64,000 bases of DNA, taken from Neorhizobium sp. SOG26. GTDB taxonomy: Bacteria; Pseudomonadota; Alphaproteobacteria; Rhizobiales; Rhizobiaceae. Below the pieces are notes generated by a model. The model had not been told where the DNA came from and ran no database searches. It saw only the letters and a program-made list of their open reading frames with translations. The stretch is taken from NCBI RefSeq assembly GCF_003491345.1, contig NZ_CP025512.1, positions 2,294,001-2,358,000 of the forward strand, in the 5' to 3' direction. Positions 17,581-25,851 of the stretch are shown one piece after another (the stretch's first letter is position 1; each line of letters begins with the position of its first letter). A program made the translations under genes and the position numbers.

Positions 17581-19038
17581 ATGATTGCCACGAAACCCCG
17601 CGTCCGTATCGCACCGTCGCCCACCGGCGAGCCGCATGTCGGGACGGCCTATATCGCACTGTTCAACTACCTCTTCGCCAAGAAGCATGGCGGCGAGTTC
17701 ATCCTGCGCATCGAAGACACCGACGCGACGCGTTCGACGCGCGAGTTCGAGGAAAAGGTCCTCGACGCGCTGCGCTGGACCGGCCTGTCCTGGGCGGAAG
17801 GCCCGGATATCGGCGGGCCCTACGGCCCCTACCGGCAGTCCGACCGCAAGGACATGTACCAACCTTACGCGCAGGAACTGCTCGACAAGGGCCATGCCTT
17901 CCGCTGCTTCTGCACGCCGGAGCGCCTCGAACAGATGCGCGAAGGCCAGCGCGCCGCCGGCAAGCCGCCGAAATACGATGGCCTCTGCCTCAACCTGACG
18001 GCTGAGGAAGTGACGGCCAAGATGGAAGCCGGCGAGACCTCGGTCATTCGCATGAAGATCCCGACCGAAGGTTCGTGCGACTTCACCGACGGCGTCTACG
18101 GCGACGTGTCGATCCCGTGGGACTCGGTGGACATGCAGGTGCTCATCAAGGGCGACGGCATGCCAACCTACCACATGGCGAACGTCATCGATGACCACCT
18201 GATGAAGATCACCCATGTGGCGCGTGGCGAGGAATGGCTGGCATCCGTGCCGAAGCACATCCTGCTTTACCGTTATTTCGGCTGGGAACAGCCGGTCTTC
18301 ATGCACCTGTCGCTGATGCGCAATGCCGACAAGTCGAAGCTGTCGAAGCGCAAGAACCCGACCTCGATCTCCTATTACTCAGCGCTCGGCTACCTGCCGG
18401 AAGCGCTGATGAACTTCCTCGGCCTCTTCTTCATCCAGATGGCGGAAGGCGAGGAACTGCTCAGCATGGAAGAGCTGATCGAGAAGTTCGATGCCGACAA
18501 CCTGTCCAAGGCCGGTGCGATCTTCGACATCCAGAAGCTCGACTGGCTGAACGGTCGCTGGATCCGTGAAAAGCTTTCGCCGGAAGAGTTCGTGTCCCGC
18601 ACGCTCGAATGGGCGATGGAAAACAGCCGCCTGACGGAAGGCCTGAAGCATTCGCAGAGCCGCATTTCCAAGCTTGGCGAACTGCCGAACCTGGCCGGCT
18701 TCCTCCTTTCGAGCGATGTCGGCCTGACGCCGGCTTCCTTCGCGGGCCTGAAGACCAGCCCGGCGGAAACGCTGGAGATCATCAACACGGTTCAGGCCGA
18801 TTTCGAAAAGATGATCGAGTGGAACGTCGAGTCGATCGACGCGGAACTGCGCAACGTCGCCGACAAGCTCGGCAAGAAGCTGCGCGTGGTAACCCCGCCG
18901 CTGTTTGTTGCCATGTCCGGTTCGTCACGGTCGCTGCCTCTGTTCGATTCGATGGCGATCCTCGGCCGCTCGGTCGTGCGCCAGCGGTTGAAGGTTGCCG
19001 CGACGGTCGTCGCCTCGATGGTCGGCGACGGGAAATAA
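17581..19038 (+). CDS. gltX: Glutamate--tRNA ligase
   Basis: The 485-residue class I synthetase charges tRNA-Glu (and tRNA-Gln in organisms that use the amidation route). Visible motifs are RIAPSPTGEPHVGTAYIALF, the HIGH region, and KLSKRKNPTS, the KMSKS region. The catalytic domain is followed by a helical anticodon-binding domain. The coding frame is open back to 17437, but family similarity begins at the ATG at 17581, a few residues before the HIGH region. Many alphaproteobacteria carry two gltX genes, and this copy could be either. lysS follows on the same strand after a 203-base gap with a large repeat. Confidence 0.95.
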   Translation: MIATKPRVRIAPSPTGEPHVGTAYIALFNYLFAKKHGGEFILRIEDTDATRSTREFEEKVLDALRWTGLSWAEGPDIGGPYGPYRQSDRKDMYQPYAQELLDKGHAFRCFCTPERLEQMREGQRAAGKPPKYDGLCLNLTAEEVTAKMEAGETSVIRMKIPTEGSCDFTDGVYGDVSIPWDSVDMQVLIKGDGMPTYHMANVIDDHLMKITHVARGEEWLASVPKHILLYRYFGWEQPVFMHLSLMRNADKSKLSKRKNPTSISYYSALGYLPEALMNFLGLFFIQMAEGEELLSMEELIEKFDADNLSKAGAIFDIQKLDWLNGRWIREKLSPEEFVSRTLEWAMENSRLTEGLKHSQSRISKLGELPNLAGFLLSSDVGLTPASFAGLKTSPAETLEIINTVQADFEKMIEWNVESIDAELRNVADKLGKKLRVVTPPLFVAMSGSSRSLPLFDSMAILGRSVVRQRLKVAATVVASMVGDGK

Positions 19039-19070
19039 TGCCTGCGGAGGCAAGGCACTCCCTTCCCTCC

Positions 19071-19192
19071 GTCATTCCTGTGCTTGTCACAGGAACCCAG
19101 CTACGGCGCGTCTGCGCCGTAAGGAATGCATAAGGTCTCTCGCGCCCAAGAACTTGGGCGCACTGGATTCCTGTGACAAGCACGGGAATGAC
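19071..19192. repeat. 122-bp mosaic inverted repeat with two inner hairpins, between gltX and lysS
   Basis: The outer arms (19071-19100 and 19163-19192) are near-perfect inverted copies of about 30 bases beginning GTCATTCCTGTGCTTGTCAC. Inside are two further hairpins: TACGGCG with CGCCGTA (19102-19121) and GCGCCCAAG with CTTGGGCGC (19142-19161). The whole could fold into a cruciform or a three-way RNA structure. Repeats with GTCATTCC...GGAATCCAG ends are widely dispersed in alphaproteobacterial intergenic DNA. It may attenuate transcription between gltX and lysS. Confidence 0.85.
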
Positions 19193-19241
19193 GGATACGG
19201 AGACGTTGGCCGCGCGGCACCGCCGCAACAGGATTTGAACG

Positions 19242-20741
19242 ATGACCGAGAACACCACGACCGAAACCGCCCTCTCCTCCGATGCCACCCAGGTGCGCGC
19301 CCAGAAGCTTGCTATCCTGCGCGAAAAGATCGGCGACGTTTATCCGGCGCATTTTCACCGCACCATGACCAACGCGGAGCTGGCCGAGAAGTACAAGAAC
19401 CTCGAGGCGGACGTCGAAACGCAGGATGTCGTGACGGTTGCCGGCCGTGTTTATTCCTCGCGCAACTCCGGCATGTTCATGGATATCCATGATGCCTCGG
19501 GCAAGGTGCAGATCTTCTCCCACAAGGACACCACGCCGGAAGAGGCACGCACTATGCTGCCGCTGATCGATCTCGGCGACATCATCGGCGTCACCGGCGT
19601 TGTACGCCGCACCAAGCGTGGCGAGCTGACGATCAACGCGCAGTCAATCATCATGCTGACGAAGTCGCTGCTGCCGATGCCGGAAAAGTGGCATGGTCTC
19701 TCCGACATCGAGCTGCGCTACCGCAAGCGGCACCTCGACATCATGACGAACGAGGAATCGAAGCTCCGCTTCCAGCAGCGCTCGCGCATTGTCTCCGGCA
19801 TTCGCCGCTTCATGGAAGACGACGGCTTCATGGAAGTCGAAACGCCGATGCTGCATTCGGTTTATGGCGGCGCGACCGCCGAGCCGTTCAAGACGCACCA
19901 CAACACGCTGAAGCTCGACATGTACCTGCGCATCGCGCCGGAACTGTTCCTGAAGCGCACGCTGGTATCGGGCCTCACCGACAAGGTCTTCGAGATCAAC
20001 CGCAACTTCCGCAACGAGGGCGTGTCGACCCGGCACAATCCCGAGTTCACCATGATGGAATGCTACTGGGCCTATGCCGACTACGAGGACATCATGGACC
20101 TCGTGGAGCGCCTGTTTGCCCGGCTTGCCATGACCATCCACGGCACCACCGAGTTCAAGTTCGGCGACAAGGAACTGTCCTTCAAGGGCCCGTTCAAGCG
20201 TGTGCCGATGCCGGATGCCGTCAAGGAAGCGACGGGCATCGACTTTCTGGCGATCAAGACCGACGAGGAAGCCCGCGCCGCCGCCAAGGCTGCCGGCTTC
20301 GAGGTCGAGAAGGACTGGACCTGGGGCGAATGCCTTGCCTTCATCTTTGAGGAAAAGGTCGAGCCGACGCTCATCCAGCCGAGCCACGTCACGCATTTCC
20401 CGAAGGACATTTCGCCCTTCGCCAAGGAAGTGCCGGGCGAGCCGCGCCTCGTTGAGCGCTTCGAGACCTACTGCAATGCCTGGGAACTGGGCAACGCATT
20501 CTCCGAGCTCAATGATCCGGAAGAACAGCGCAAGCGCATGGTCGAGCAGCTAGAGCAGGCGCATGCGCGTGGCGAAAAGGACAAGCAACTGGACGACGAG
20601 TTCCTGGACGCGATCGACCAGGGCATGCCGCCGGCAGGCGGCCTCGGCATCGGCGTCGACCGGCTGGTGATGCTCTTGACCGACGCGCCGTCGATCCGCG
20701 ACGTCATCCTCTTCCCGGCACGCCGGGCCAAGGCGGACTAG
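19242..20741 (+). CDS. lysS: Lysine--tRNA ligase, class II
   Basis: The 499-residue protein is a class II LysRS. It has an N-terminal OB-fold anticodon-binding domain (VTVAGRVYSSRNSGMFMDIHD) and the catalytic domain with motif 1 RFMEDDGFMEVETPMLH, motif 2 FRNEGVSTRHNPEFTMMECY and motif 3 GLGIGVDRLVMLLTD. It attaches lysine to tRNA-Lys. The ATG at 19242 follows an AGGAT sequence. A terminator lies at 20767-20790. Some alphaproteobacteria use a class I LysRS, so the presence of the class II form is a genuine character of this genome. Confidence 0.96.
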   Translation: MTENTTTETALSSDATQVRAQKLAILREKIGDVYPAHFHRTMTNAELAEKYKNLEADVETQDVVTVAGRVYSSRNSGMFMDIHDASGKVQIFSHKDTTPEEARTMLPLIDLGDIIGVTGVVRRTKRGELTINAQSIIMLTKSLLPMPEKWHGLSDIELRYRKRHLDIMTNEESKLRFQQRSRIVSGIRRFMEDDGFMEVETPMLHSVYGGATAEPFKTHHNTLKLDMYLRIAPELFLKRTLVSGLTDKVFEINRNFRNEGVSTRHNPEFTMMECYWAYADYEDIMDLVERLFARLAMTIHGTTEFKFGDKELSFKGPFKRVPMPDAVKEATGIDFLAIKTDEEARAAAKAAGFEVEKDWTWGECLAFIFEEKVEPTLIQPSHVTHFPKDISPFAKEVPGEPRLVERFETYCNAWELGNAFSELNDPEEQRKRMVEQLEQAHARGEKDKQLDDEFLDAIDQGMPPAGGLGIGVDRLVMLLTDAPSIRDVILFPARRAKAD

Positions 20742-20766
20742 CTGTCCGATAAGTGAAACAAGAAAA

Positions 20767-20790
20767 GGCGGCTCAAGGGCCGCTTTTTTG
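20767..20790. terminator. Terminator after lysS, probably bidirectional
   Basis: AAAAGGCGGC and GCCGCTTTTTT form a GC stem with flanking A and T runs, about 25 bases past the lysS stop and just downstream of the convergent gene that ends at 20799. Confidence 0.85.
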
Positions 20791-20798
20791 TTTGTCTC

Positions 20799-21932
20799 TC
20801 AATGTGTGGGTGCAGGCTCTGCGGGATGTTCTGCGGCGGCTTCACCGCGCAGCTTCGCAAGCCAGGCAGCACCGGCGGCATCCGCCTCCGTTGACCCGTC
20901 CACCGGCTTGGGTGCAGCTTCGGCGTGTTCTACTTCCGGCTTTGGCGTGTCGGACTGCACGGCATCAGCCGCCGTCTGTTTCGACCAGCGTTTTCCGCCC
21001 TCGGCAGACGTGCGGGGTTCCGGCGCAGGCTCGGGTGCATGCGCGGCCTCGGCAGGTTCGTCTTCCGGTGCGGAATGCTCGGCGCCTTCCACAGCATGAT
21101 CCTCCGCGGGCGCTTCTTGCCTGCCGCCAAAGAACATGCCGGTGATCGAGCTCAGGAAACCGCCGCTCTGCTTGGCAGCCACCTCTTCGCCATGGCCTTC
21201 GGCCGGCGCGTCATGGCCTGCCGCGGTGGGGGCCGCATCATGTCCGGAGGCTTCGCCATGGCCTTCCGTCTTGCCGTGTTCCTTGGCTTCGCCGTGCGCA
21301 TCGCCGTTTGGCTTGGCGCCATGAGCGGACGCGGCTCCATGACCATCCGCGGGAATGGCGGACGGCGGATCGACGCAATCTGCAGTGTCGGTAAGGCGTG
21401 CGGTCATGCCTTCCACGTCTTCGAGCGGCAGGTCGATGCGCATGCCGTAGAACTCGCCGGATGGCGCCGCAGCGCCATCGACATAATAAGCGGAATAGGT
21501 CTGCGCCGTGACGCCATCGGGCGTCTTGGACGTATCCGGGATGTAGATCACCTGCGCGCCGATCATCCGGCCGCGCATCTGCGCCCGCGTCGTCGGGCCG
21601 CTCTTGTCGAGCATGGCCACCTGGACGAGGTGCGCCTTTTCCTTTTCCTGCACGGCCTTGGCAACACGAAGCGCGGTCTTCAGCCGCGCCATGCCGTCGC
21701 CTTGCCCGTCGGAAACAACGAATTTGCGGACCCAGTAACGCTTGTTGCGCTTGATCTTGACCGTCTCGATGGTGGTGCAGGAAAGGCCGTTAAGTTCCAG
21801 ATAGGAAGGGCCGAGGATCTTGTCGGTGCCGACAAATACGGCCGCCGCGCCACTGCCCCCGCCAAGCACGACAATGCTGCCCATCACGACGAAGATGAGC
21901 TTCTTCGATAACCGGAACTTGAGACCCTTCAC
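20799..21932 (-). CDS. Unknown membrane-anchored protein with a His/Gly/Glu-rich repetitive C-terminal half
   Basis: I do not recognise a named family. With the GTG at 21932 as start (CGGAG lies 8 bases upstream), the protein has 377 residues: a short basic N-terminus, one membrane segment (about residues 11-33, LIFVVMGSIVVLGGGSGAAA), and a folded-looking periplasmic domain of about 140 residues with two cysteines (LNGLSCTTIETV and DTADCVDPPS). A long low-complexity tail follows with many DGHG, EHG, EGHGE and GHDA units, then proline, alanine and glutamate. The histidine-rich part could bind metal ions. The start codon is uncertain because the frame is open to 22109. It is convergent with lysS and lies downstream of tal on the same strand. 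Confidence 0.65.
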   Translation of the reverse strand: MKGLKFRLSKKLIFVVMGSIVVLGGGSGAAAVFVGTDKILGPSYLELNGLSCTTIETVKIKRNKRYWVRKFVVSDGQGDGMARLKTALRVAKAVQEKEKAHLVQVAMLDKSGPTTRAQMRGRMIGAQVIYIPDTSKTPDGVTAQTYSAYYVDGAAAPSGEFYGMRIDLPLEDVEGMTARLTDTADCVDPPSAIPADGHGAASAHGAKPNGDAHGEAKEHGKTEGHGEASGHDAAPTAAGHDAPAEGHGEEVAAKQSGGFLSSITGMFFGGRQEAPAEDHAVEGAEHSAPEDEPAEAAHAPEPAPEPRTSAEGGKRWSKQTAADAVQSDTPKPEVEHAEAAPKPVDGSTEADAAGAAWLAKLRGEAAAEHPAEPAPTH

Positions 21933-22085
21933 GTGCCGAGCTCCGGCATGAACAACTCCACGAACGCAAAAACCAACAAATGGAATATGGCCGCTAACAT
22001 GGGTCATTGTTCTTGATGAAGGTTTAAGCCGCGCGCTGAATTTTGAACGACCGGGCCGTTGTTTCGGCAATAGTTCAGGCGGCAC

Positions 22086-22125
22086 ATAAAAAAGCCGAAG
22101 CCCGCGCAAGGGCGGGCTCCGACTT
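22086..22125 (-). terminator. Rho-independent terminator after tal
   Basis: On the minus strand AGCCCGCC...GCGGGCT forms the stem. CTTCGGCTTTTTTATG follows, about 30-60 bases past the tal stop codon. Confidence 0.88.
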
Positions 22126-22151
22126 TCTCAATTCGTCAGCTTCAGGTCGCC

Positions 22152-23117
22152 TTATGCGGCCGCGCGCAGCAGTTCCTTGCGAACGAGTTCGCGGAGCGCC
22201 GTGAGGTCCTTGGAGAACAGGCGAATACCGTCCGACAGCTTTTCGGTCGCCATCTGGTCTTCGTTGAGCATCCAGCGGAAGGTCTTCTCGTCGATCGACT
22301 GCATCGGCTCGGCGGTGAAGGTTTCCGGGCTCAGCTTGCGCTCCAGCTTGCCTTCGGCCTTGTCCAGCTCGTCGAGCAGGTTCGGCGAAATCGTCAGGCG
22401 GTCACAGCCGGCAAGTGCTTCGATCTCGCCGACATTGCGGAAGGACGCGCCCATCACGATCGTCGAGATGCCGTTGGCCTTGTAGTAGTTGTAGATGTTG
22501 CGAACCGAGATGACGCCCGGATCCGTTTCAGCCGTGTAGTCCTGGCCAGTCGCCTTCTTGTGCCAGTCGAGGATTCGGCCGACGAAGGGCGAGATGAGGA
22601 AGACCTTGGCTTCGGCACATGCAATCGCCTGGGCCTGGCTGAAGAGAAGCGTCAGGTTGCAATCGATGCCTTCGGTCTGCAGCACTTCGGCAGCGCGGAT
22701 GCCTTCCCAGGTCGATGCCAGCTTGATGAGGATGCGCTCGCGCTCGATGCCGAGCTCCTTGTAGGCGGCAATGATCTGGTGCGCCTTGGCGATCGAGGCT
22801 TCAGTGTCGAAGGACAGGTCGGCATCAACTTCGGTCGAAACGCGGCCAGGGACGATTTCGGCGAGACCGGCACCAACGCTGATCGCCAGGCGGTCGGCAA
22901 CGGCTGCCACGATGGCATCGTCATTGCCGTTCTGCTTGCGGCCCCAGGAAACGGCTTCCTTGAACTTGTCGGCAAAGGCCGGCGAGCCGATCGCCTTCAG
23001 CACGATGGACGGATTGGTCGTGCAATCCACCGGCTTTAGCCGCGCGACGGCTTCAATGTCGCCGGTATCGGCGACGACTACAGTCATGGAACGAAGTTGC
23101 TCTAGTTTCGACGTCAT
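22152..23117 (-). CDS. tal: Transaldolase
   Basis: The 321-residue protein matches TalB-type transaldolases in length. The N-terminal motif [14 protein letters not shown] and the Schiff-base lysine motif [18 protein letters not shown] are clear, as is [18 protein letters not shown]. It transfers a dihydroxyacetone unit between sedoheptulose 7-phosphate and glyceraldehyde 3-phosphate in the non-oxidative pentose phosphate pathway. The ATG at 23117 faces a divergent SorC regulator gene across 198 bases that contain a palindromic site, which suggests carbon-responsive control. A terminator follows at 22086-22125. Confidence 0.96.
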   Translation of the reverse strand: MTSKLEQLRSMTVVVADTGDIEAVARLKPVDCTTNPSIVLKAIGSPAFADKFKEAVSWGRKQNGNDDAIVAAVADRLAISVGAGLAEIVPGRVSTEVDADLSFDTEASIAKAHQIIAAYKELGIERERILIKLASTWEGIRAAEVLQTEGIDCNLTLLFSQAQAIACAEAKVFLISPFVGRILDWHKKATGQDYTAETDPGVISVRNIYNYYKANGISTIVMGASFRNVGEIEALAGCDRLTISPNLLDELDKAEGKLERKLSPETFTAEPMQSIDEKTFRWMLNEDQMATEKLSDGIRLFSKDLTALRELVRKELLRAAA

Positions 23118-23252
23118 CCGAATAAATCCTCATTGGGAAGCGTAAGCCTTGAACGCAGGCGGCTTCGATTGGCTCCTCAAGGGAGAGCCGCAGCGCGATG
23201 ACTGACTATCACCGCTTCATGGTTAGCAAGTCAAGACATTTGTCTTCACGAA

Positions 23253-23284
23253 TTGACATATGTTCCATCTCGAACAATATGCAA
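23253..23284. promoter_or_regulatory. Palindromic operator candidate between tal and the SorC regulator
   Basis: TTGACATATGTTC (23253-23265) and GAACAATATGCAA (23272-23284) are imperfect inverted arms around CATCTC, with a perfect GTTC/GAAC core at 23262-23275. TTGACA with AATATG 17 bases on (plus strand) and TTGCAT with ATATGT (minus strand) also give weak -35/-10 pairs in both directions. This is a good place for the SorC protein to control itself and tal. Confidence 0.5.
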
Positions 23285-23315
23285 GAGACGATGGAATGAA
23301 TATTAGGACGGCCCT

Positions 23316-24299
23316 TTGGCGAGACTGAGACGCGAGACCCATAATGCCTATTCCGACGCGGCCTCGATGCGGCTGCGCGCAGCATGGCTTTATTATAACC
23401 AGGGCCTGACGCAGAAGGACGTGGCCGAACGGCTGGGAATCAGCCGTTCCACGGTCATTCGCATGCTCGACGAGGCGATGAAGCGGTCAGAGGTGCAGAT
23501 CTGGATCAGCGAGGGCATCGACAGCTGCCTCGACCTCAGCACCCGGCTGGAAAAGGCCTATGGGCTGGACGAGGCGCTGGTCGTGCCGGAGCCCAAGGAC
23601 ACGAGCGCGGAATCGATTGCAGCGGCTGTTGGCCTGGCGCTCGGGCAGTTCCTGACCGAATCGGTCCAGGACAACATGACGATCGGCGTCGGCTGGGGGC
23701 GCACCATGACCGCCTCGCTTTCAAGCTTCCGCCCGCAGCGCAAGGAGAACTGCAAGGTCGTCTCCCTGCTTGGCGGCATCGTCGCCGTGCACCAGACGAA
23801 CCCGATCGATTATACGTGGCGTTTTGCCGGACAGCTGAACGCCGAATGCTACATGTTCCTCGCCCCCCTGCTTGTCGACTCGGTGAAGACAAAGCAGGCG
23901 CTGATCGAGAAATGCGGTCTGAAGGCGATCTACGACCTGGCGGAAAACCTCGACCTCGCGGTCGTCAGTTGCGGTGACATAGGTCCGCATTCCACATCAC
24001 TTTCGGAAGGATTCATGTCAAAGGCGGAGCTGGAACGGCTGATCGCCGCCGGCTGCGTCTGCGACACGATGTTCAACTTCCTCGATGAGGACGGCCGTTC
24101 GGTCGATCACGCGCTGAACGACCGGGTGATGTCGGTTGATCTCGATACGCTGAAGAAGGCCAGGCACATCGTGCTTTCTTCGGGCGGCGCCCACCGGGCG
24201 GTGGCGATCCGCGCCACCATCCGCCGCATAGGCTGCAATACGCTGATTACCGACGAGACGGCGGCACGGGAATTGTTGCGGCTGGCGGAAGAGGCCTAA
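23316..24299 (+). CDS. SorC/DeoR-type sugar-binding transcriptional regulator
   Basis: The 327-residue protein has an N-terminal helix-turn-helix (AAWLYYNQGLTQKDVAERLGISRSTVIRML, residues about 22-52, quoted only as a region) and a large C-terminal SorC effector domain with GVGWGRTMTASLSSF and DRVMSVDLDTLKKA. Such regulators sense phosphorylated sugars. I place the start at the TTG at 23316, with TAGGA 8 bases upstream; the ATGs nearby at 23291 and 23296 are out of frame and an internal ATG would cut the DNA-binding region. It is divergent from transaldolase. A second SorC protein in this window (44814-45767) has the same domain plan but clearly different sequence. Confidence 0.85.
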   Translation: MARLRRETHNAYSDAASMRLRAAWLYYNQGLTQKDVAERLGISRSTVIRMLDEAMKRSEVQIWISEGIDSCLDLSTRLEKAYGLDEALVVPEPKDTSAESIAAAVGLALGQFLTESVQDNMTIGVGWGRTMTASLSSFRPQRKENCKVVSLLGGIVAVHQTNPIDYTWRFAGQLNAECYMFLAPLLVDSVKTKQALIEKCGLKAIYDLAENLDLAVVSCGDIGPHSTSLSEGFMSKAELERLIAAGCVCDTMFNFLDEDGRSVDHALNDRVMSVDLDTLKKARHIVLSSGGAHRAVAIRATIRRIGCNTLITDETAARELLRLAEEA

Positions 24300-24305
24300 G
24301 ACGCC

Positions 24306-25202
24306 TCAGGCATTCCCCGCTTCCCAGCCGAGGATCGCCCGCTTGCGGGTGAGCCCCCAGTGGTAACCGGTGAGCGCTCCGCTTTTGCCCAAAGCCCGGT
24401 GGCAGGGCACCACGAAGGAAATCGGGTTGGCACCGATCGCAGCACCCACCGCACGGCTTGCCGTTGGCTGGCCGATGTCGTTGGCGACATGCGAATAGGT
24501 CACCGCCTTGCCGAACGGGATCTTCAGCAGACTTTTCCAGACGCGCACCTGGAAGTCCGTGCCGATCAGCACGACCTTCAACGGCTGGTCCGCCGACCAC
24601 TGCGAACGGTCGAAGATACGCCGGATGTAGGGAGCCGTTGCTTCCTGGTCATGCACGTATTGCGCATTTGGCCAGCGCCGCGCCATGTCCTCGAAGGCCG
24701 CGGTCTCGCCGCCAAGATCGGCAAAGGCGAGCCCGGAGAGGCCACGCTCCGTCGCCATCACCAGCGCCTGCCCAAAGGGTGACGGGTGGAAACCGTATCG
24801 GATCGTCAAGCCGCCGCCGCGTGCCTTCCATTCACCGGGAGACATCGCTTCGTGGGTCACGAAAAGGTCGTGCAGGCGGCCCGGACCGGAAAGCCCCAGT
24901 TCATAGGAAGCCTCGAGCAACGGCAGTTCCTCCTTGCCGAGCAGGCGCTTGGCATGGTCGAGCGTCACGGCCTGCAGGAAAGCTTTTGGTGACAGCCCCG
25001 CCCAGCGGGTGAAAAGTTTCTGCAGCTGCGTCGGCGACTGGCCGATCTCGGCGGCGATCGCCTCCAGCGTCGGCTGGTTGCGATAATCGAGCGTTACCAG
25101 TTCGATGACCTGGCGCACCGTCTCGTAGTCCGAACCCTCCGGCGTCACGTCGATCGCGGTTTCGGCGAGCCTGGCTTCGGTGATCTCTGCAAGCATGTTC
25201 AT
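24306..25202 (-). CDS. Ada-like protein: AraC-type helix-turn-helix fused to O6-methylguanine-DNA methyltransferase
   Basis: The 298-residue form starts at the ATG at 25202, 7 bases after GGAGGAG; two other ATGs lie at 25196 and 25208. Residues about 25-110 form an AraC-type DNA-binding domain (LEAIAAEIGQSPTQLQKLF). The C-terminal domain is a methylguanine methyltransferase with the active-site segment PISFVVPCHRALGKSG and GKAVTYSHVANDIGQPTASRAVG. The N-terminal zinc/Cys methylphosphotriester domain of E. coli Ada is absent, so the adaptive-response switch is probably missing while direct repair of O6-methylguanine remains. It overlaps no neighbour and is convergent with the SorC gene. Confidence 0.9.
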   Translation of the reverse strand: MNMLAEITEARLAETAIDVTPEGSDYETVRQVIELVTLDYRNQPTLEAIAAEIGQSPTQLQKLFTRWAGLSPKAFLQAVTLDHAKRLLGKEELPLLEASYELGLSGPGRLHDLFVTHEAMSPGEWKARGGGLTIRYGFHPSPFGQALVMATERGLSGLAFADLGGETAAFEDMARRWPNAQYVHDQEATAPYIRRIFDRSQWSADQPLKVVLIGTDFQVRVWKSLLKIPFGKAVTYSHVANDIGQPTASRAVGAAIGANPISFVVPCHRALGKSGALTGYHWGLTRKRAILGWEAGNA

Positions 25203-25330
25203 GGTCATTCTCCTCCGCGACAAAGTCATCAGCTCGCGCTGACCACCTTCATCGCCTGTTCGTGATGCCAAACATGCCCCTTCAGTGCCGCACGAACCAC
25301 CCGTTTCTTGTGGCTTTGCGCGAGAAATTG

Positions 25331-25828
25331 TCAGATCCGGCGCTTTACCGTCGCAAGCGCGCCCATGAAGGCCTTGGCGAAGCTTTCGCGGTCATCCGGG
25401 TTGAGGAAGGAGCCGATGTCGGTCGCCCTGCCCTCGCCCGTAACATACATGCCGATGATGCCGAATTCATCGTGACGCCTGACGTCGAAACGCGCCCGGA
25501 ACGGGTTGAACCGGTGCTCCACCATGCGGCCCGCCGGCGAGAACTTGCGGATGGAGAGGTCGGTGCGCGACACGACCACCTCTTCCCGCTGCCGCCCGGA
25601 CCGATAGCTCATCTTCAGCGCGAGATAGAGGCCGAGGAAATCGAGCCCGAAGAAGAAGCCGATCGGATAGGCACCGGTTGCCAGGAAGAACACGCCGTAG
25701 CCGAGGCAGATGACGCCCGTCAGCACCAGCACGACGCGAAACCCGGTCTTGCCGAGCGAGCGATACGGCGTCAGTTCAGCCGCAAAGACAGGCGTGTCAT
25801 TGGTGACGTCCACGTTGCGTTCCTTCAT
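25331..25828 (-). CDS. DUF2244 domain membrane protein
   Basis: This 165-residue protein has two adjacent hydrophobic segments (residues about 30-70, with VVLVLTGVICLGYGVFF and IGFFFGLDFLGLYLALK) followed by a soluble beta-rich part. The arrangement matches the alphaproteobacterial DUF2244 family. Its function is not known. It is divergent from nth, with only 23 bases between the two start codons, so the two genes must share a very compact promoter region. Confidence 0.8.
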   Translation of the reverse strand: MKERNVDVTNDTPVFAAELTPYRSLGKTGFRVVLVLTGVICLGYGVFFLATGAYPIGFFFGLDFLGLYLALKMSYRSGRQREEVVVSRTDLSIRKFSPAGRMVEHRFNPFRARFDVRRHDEFGIIGMYVTGEGRATDIGSFLNPDDRESFAKAFMGALATVKRRI

Positions 25829-25851
25829 GGAGGCTGGCTATAGAGGTGCAT

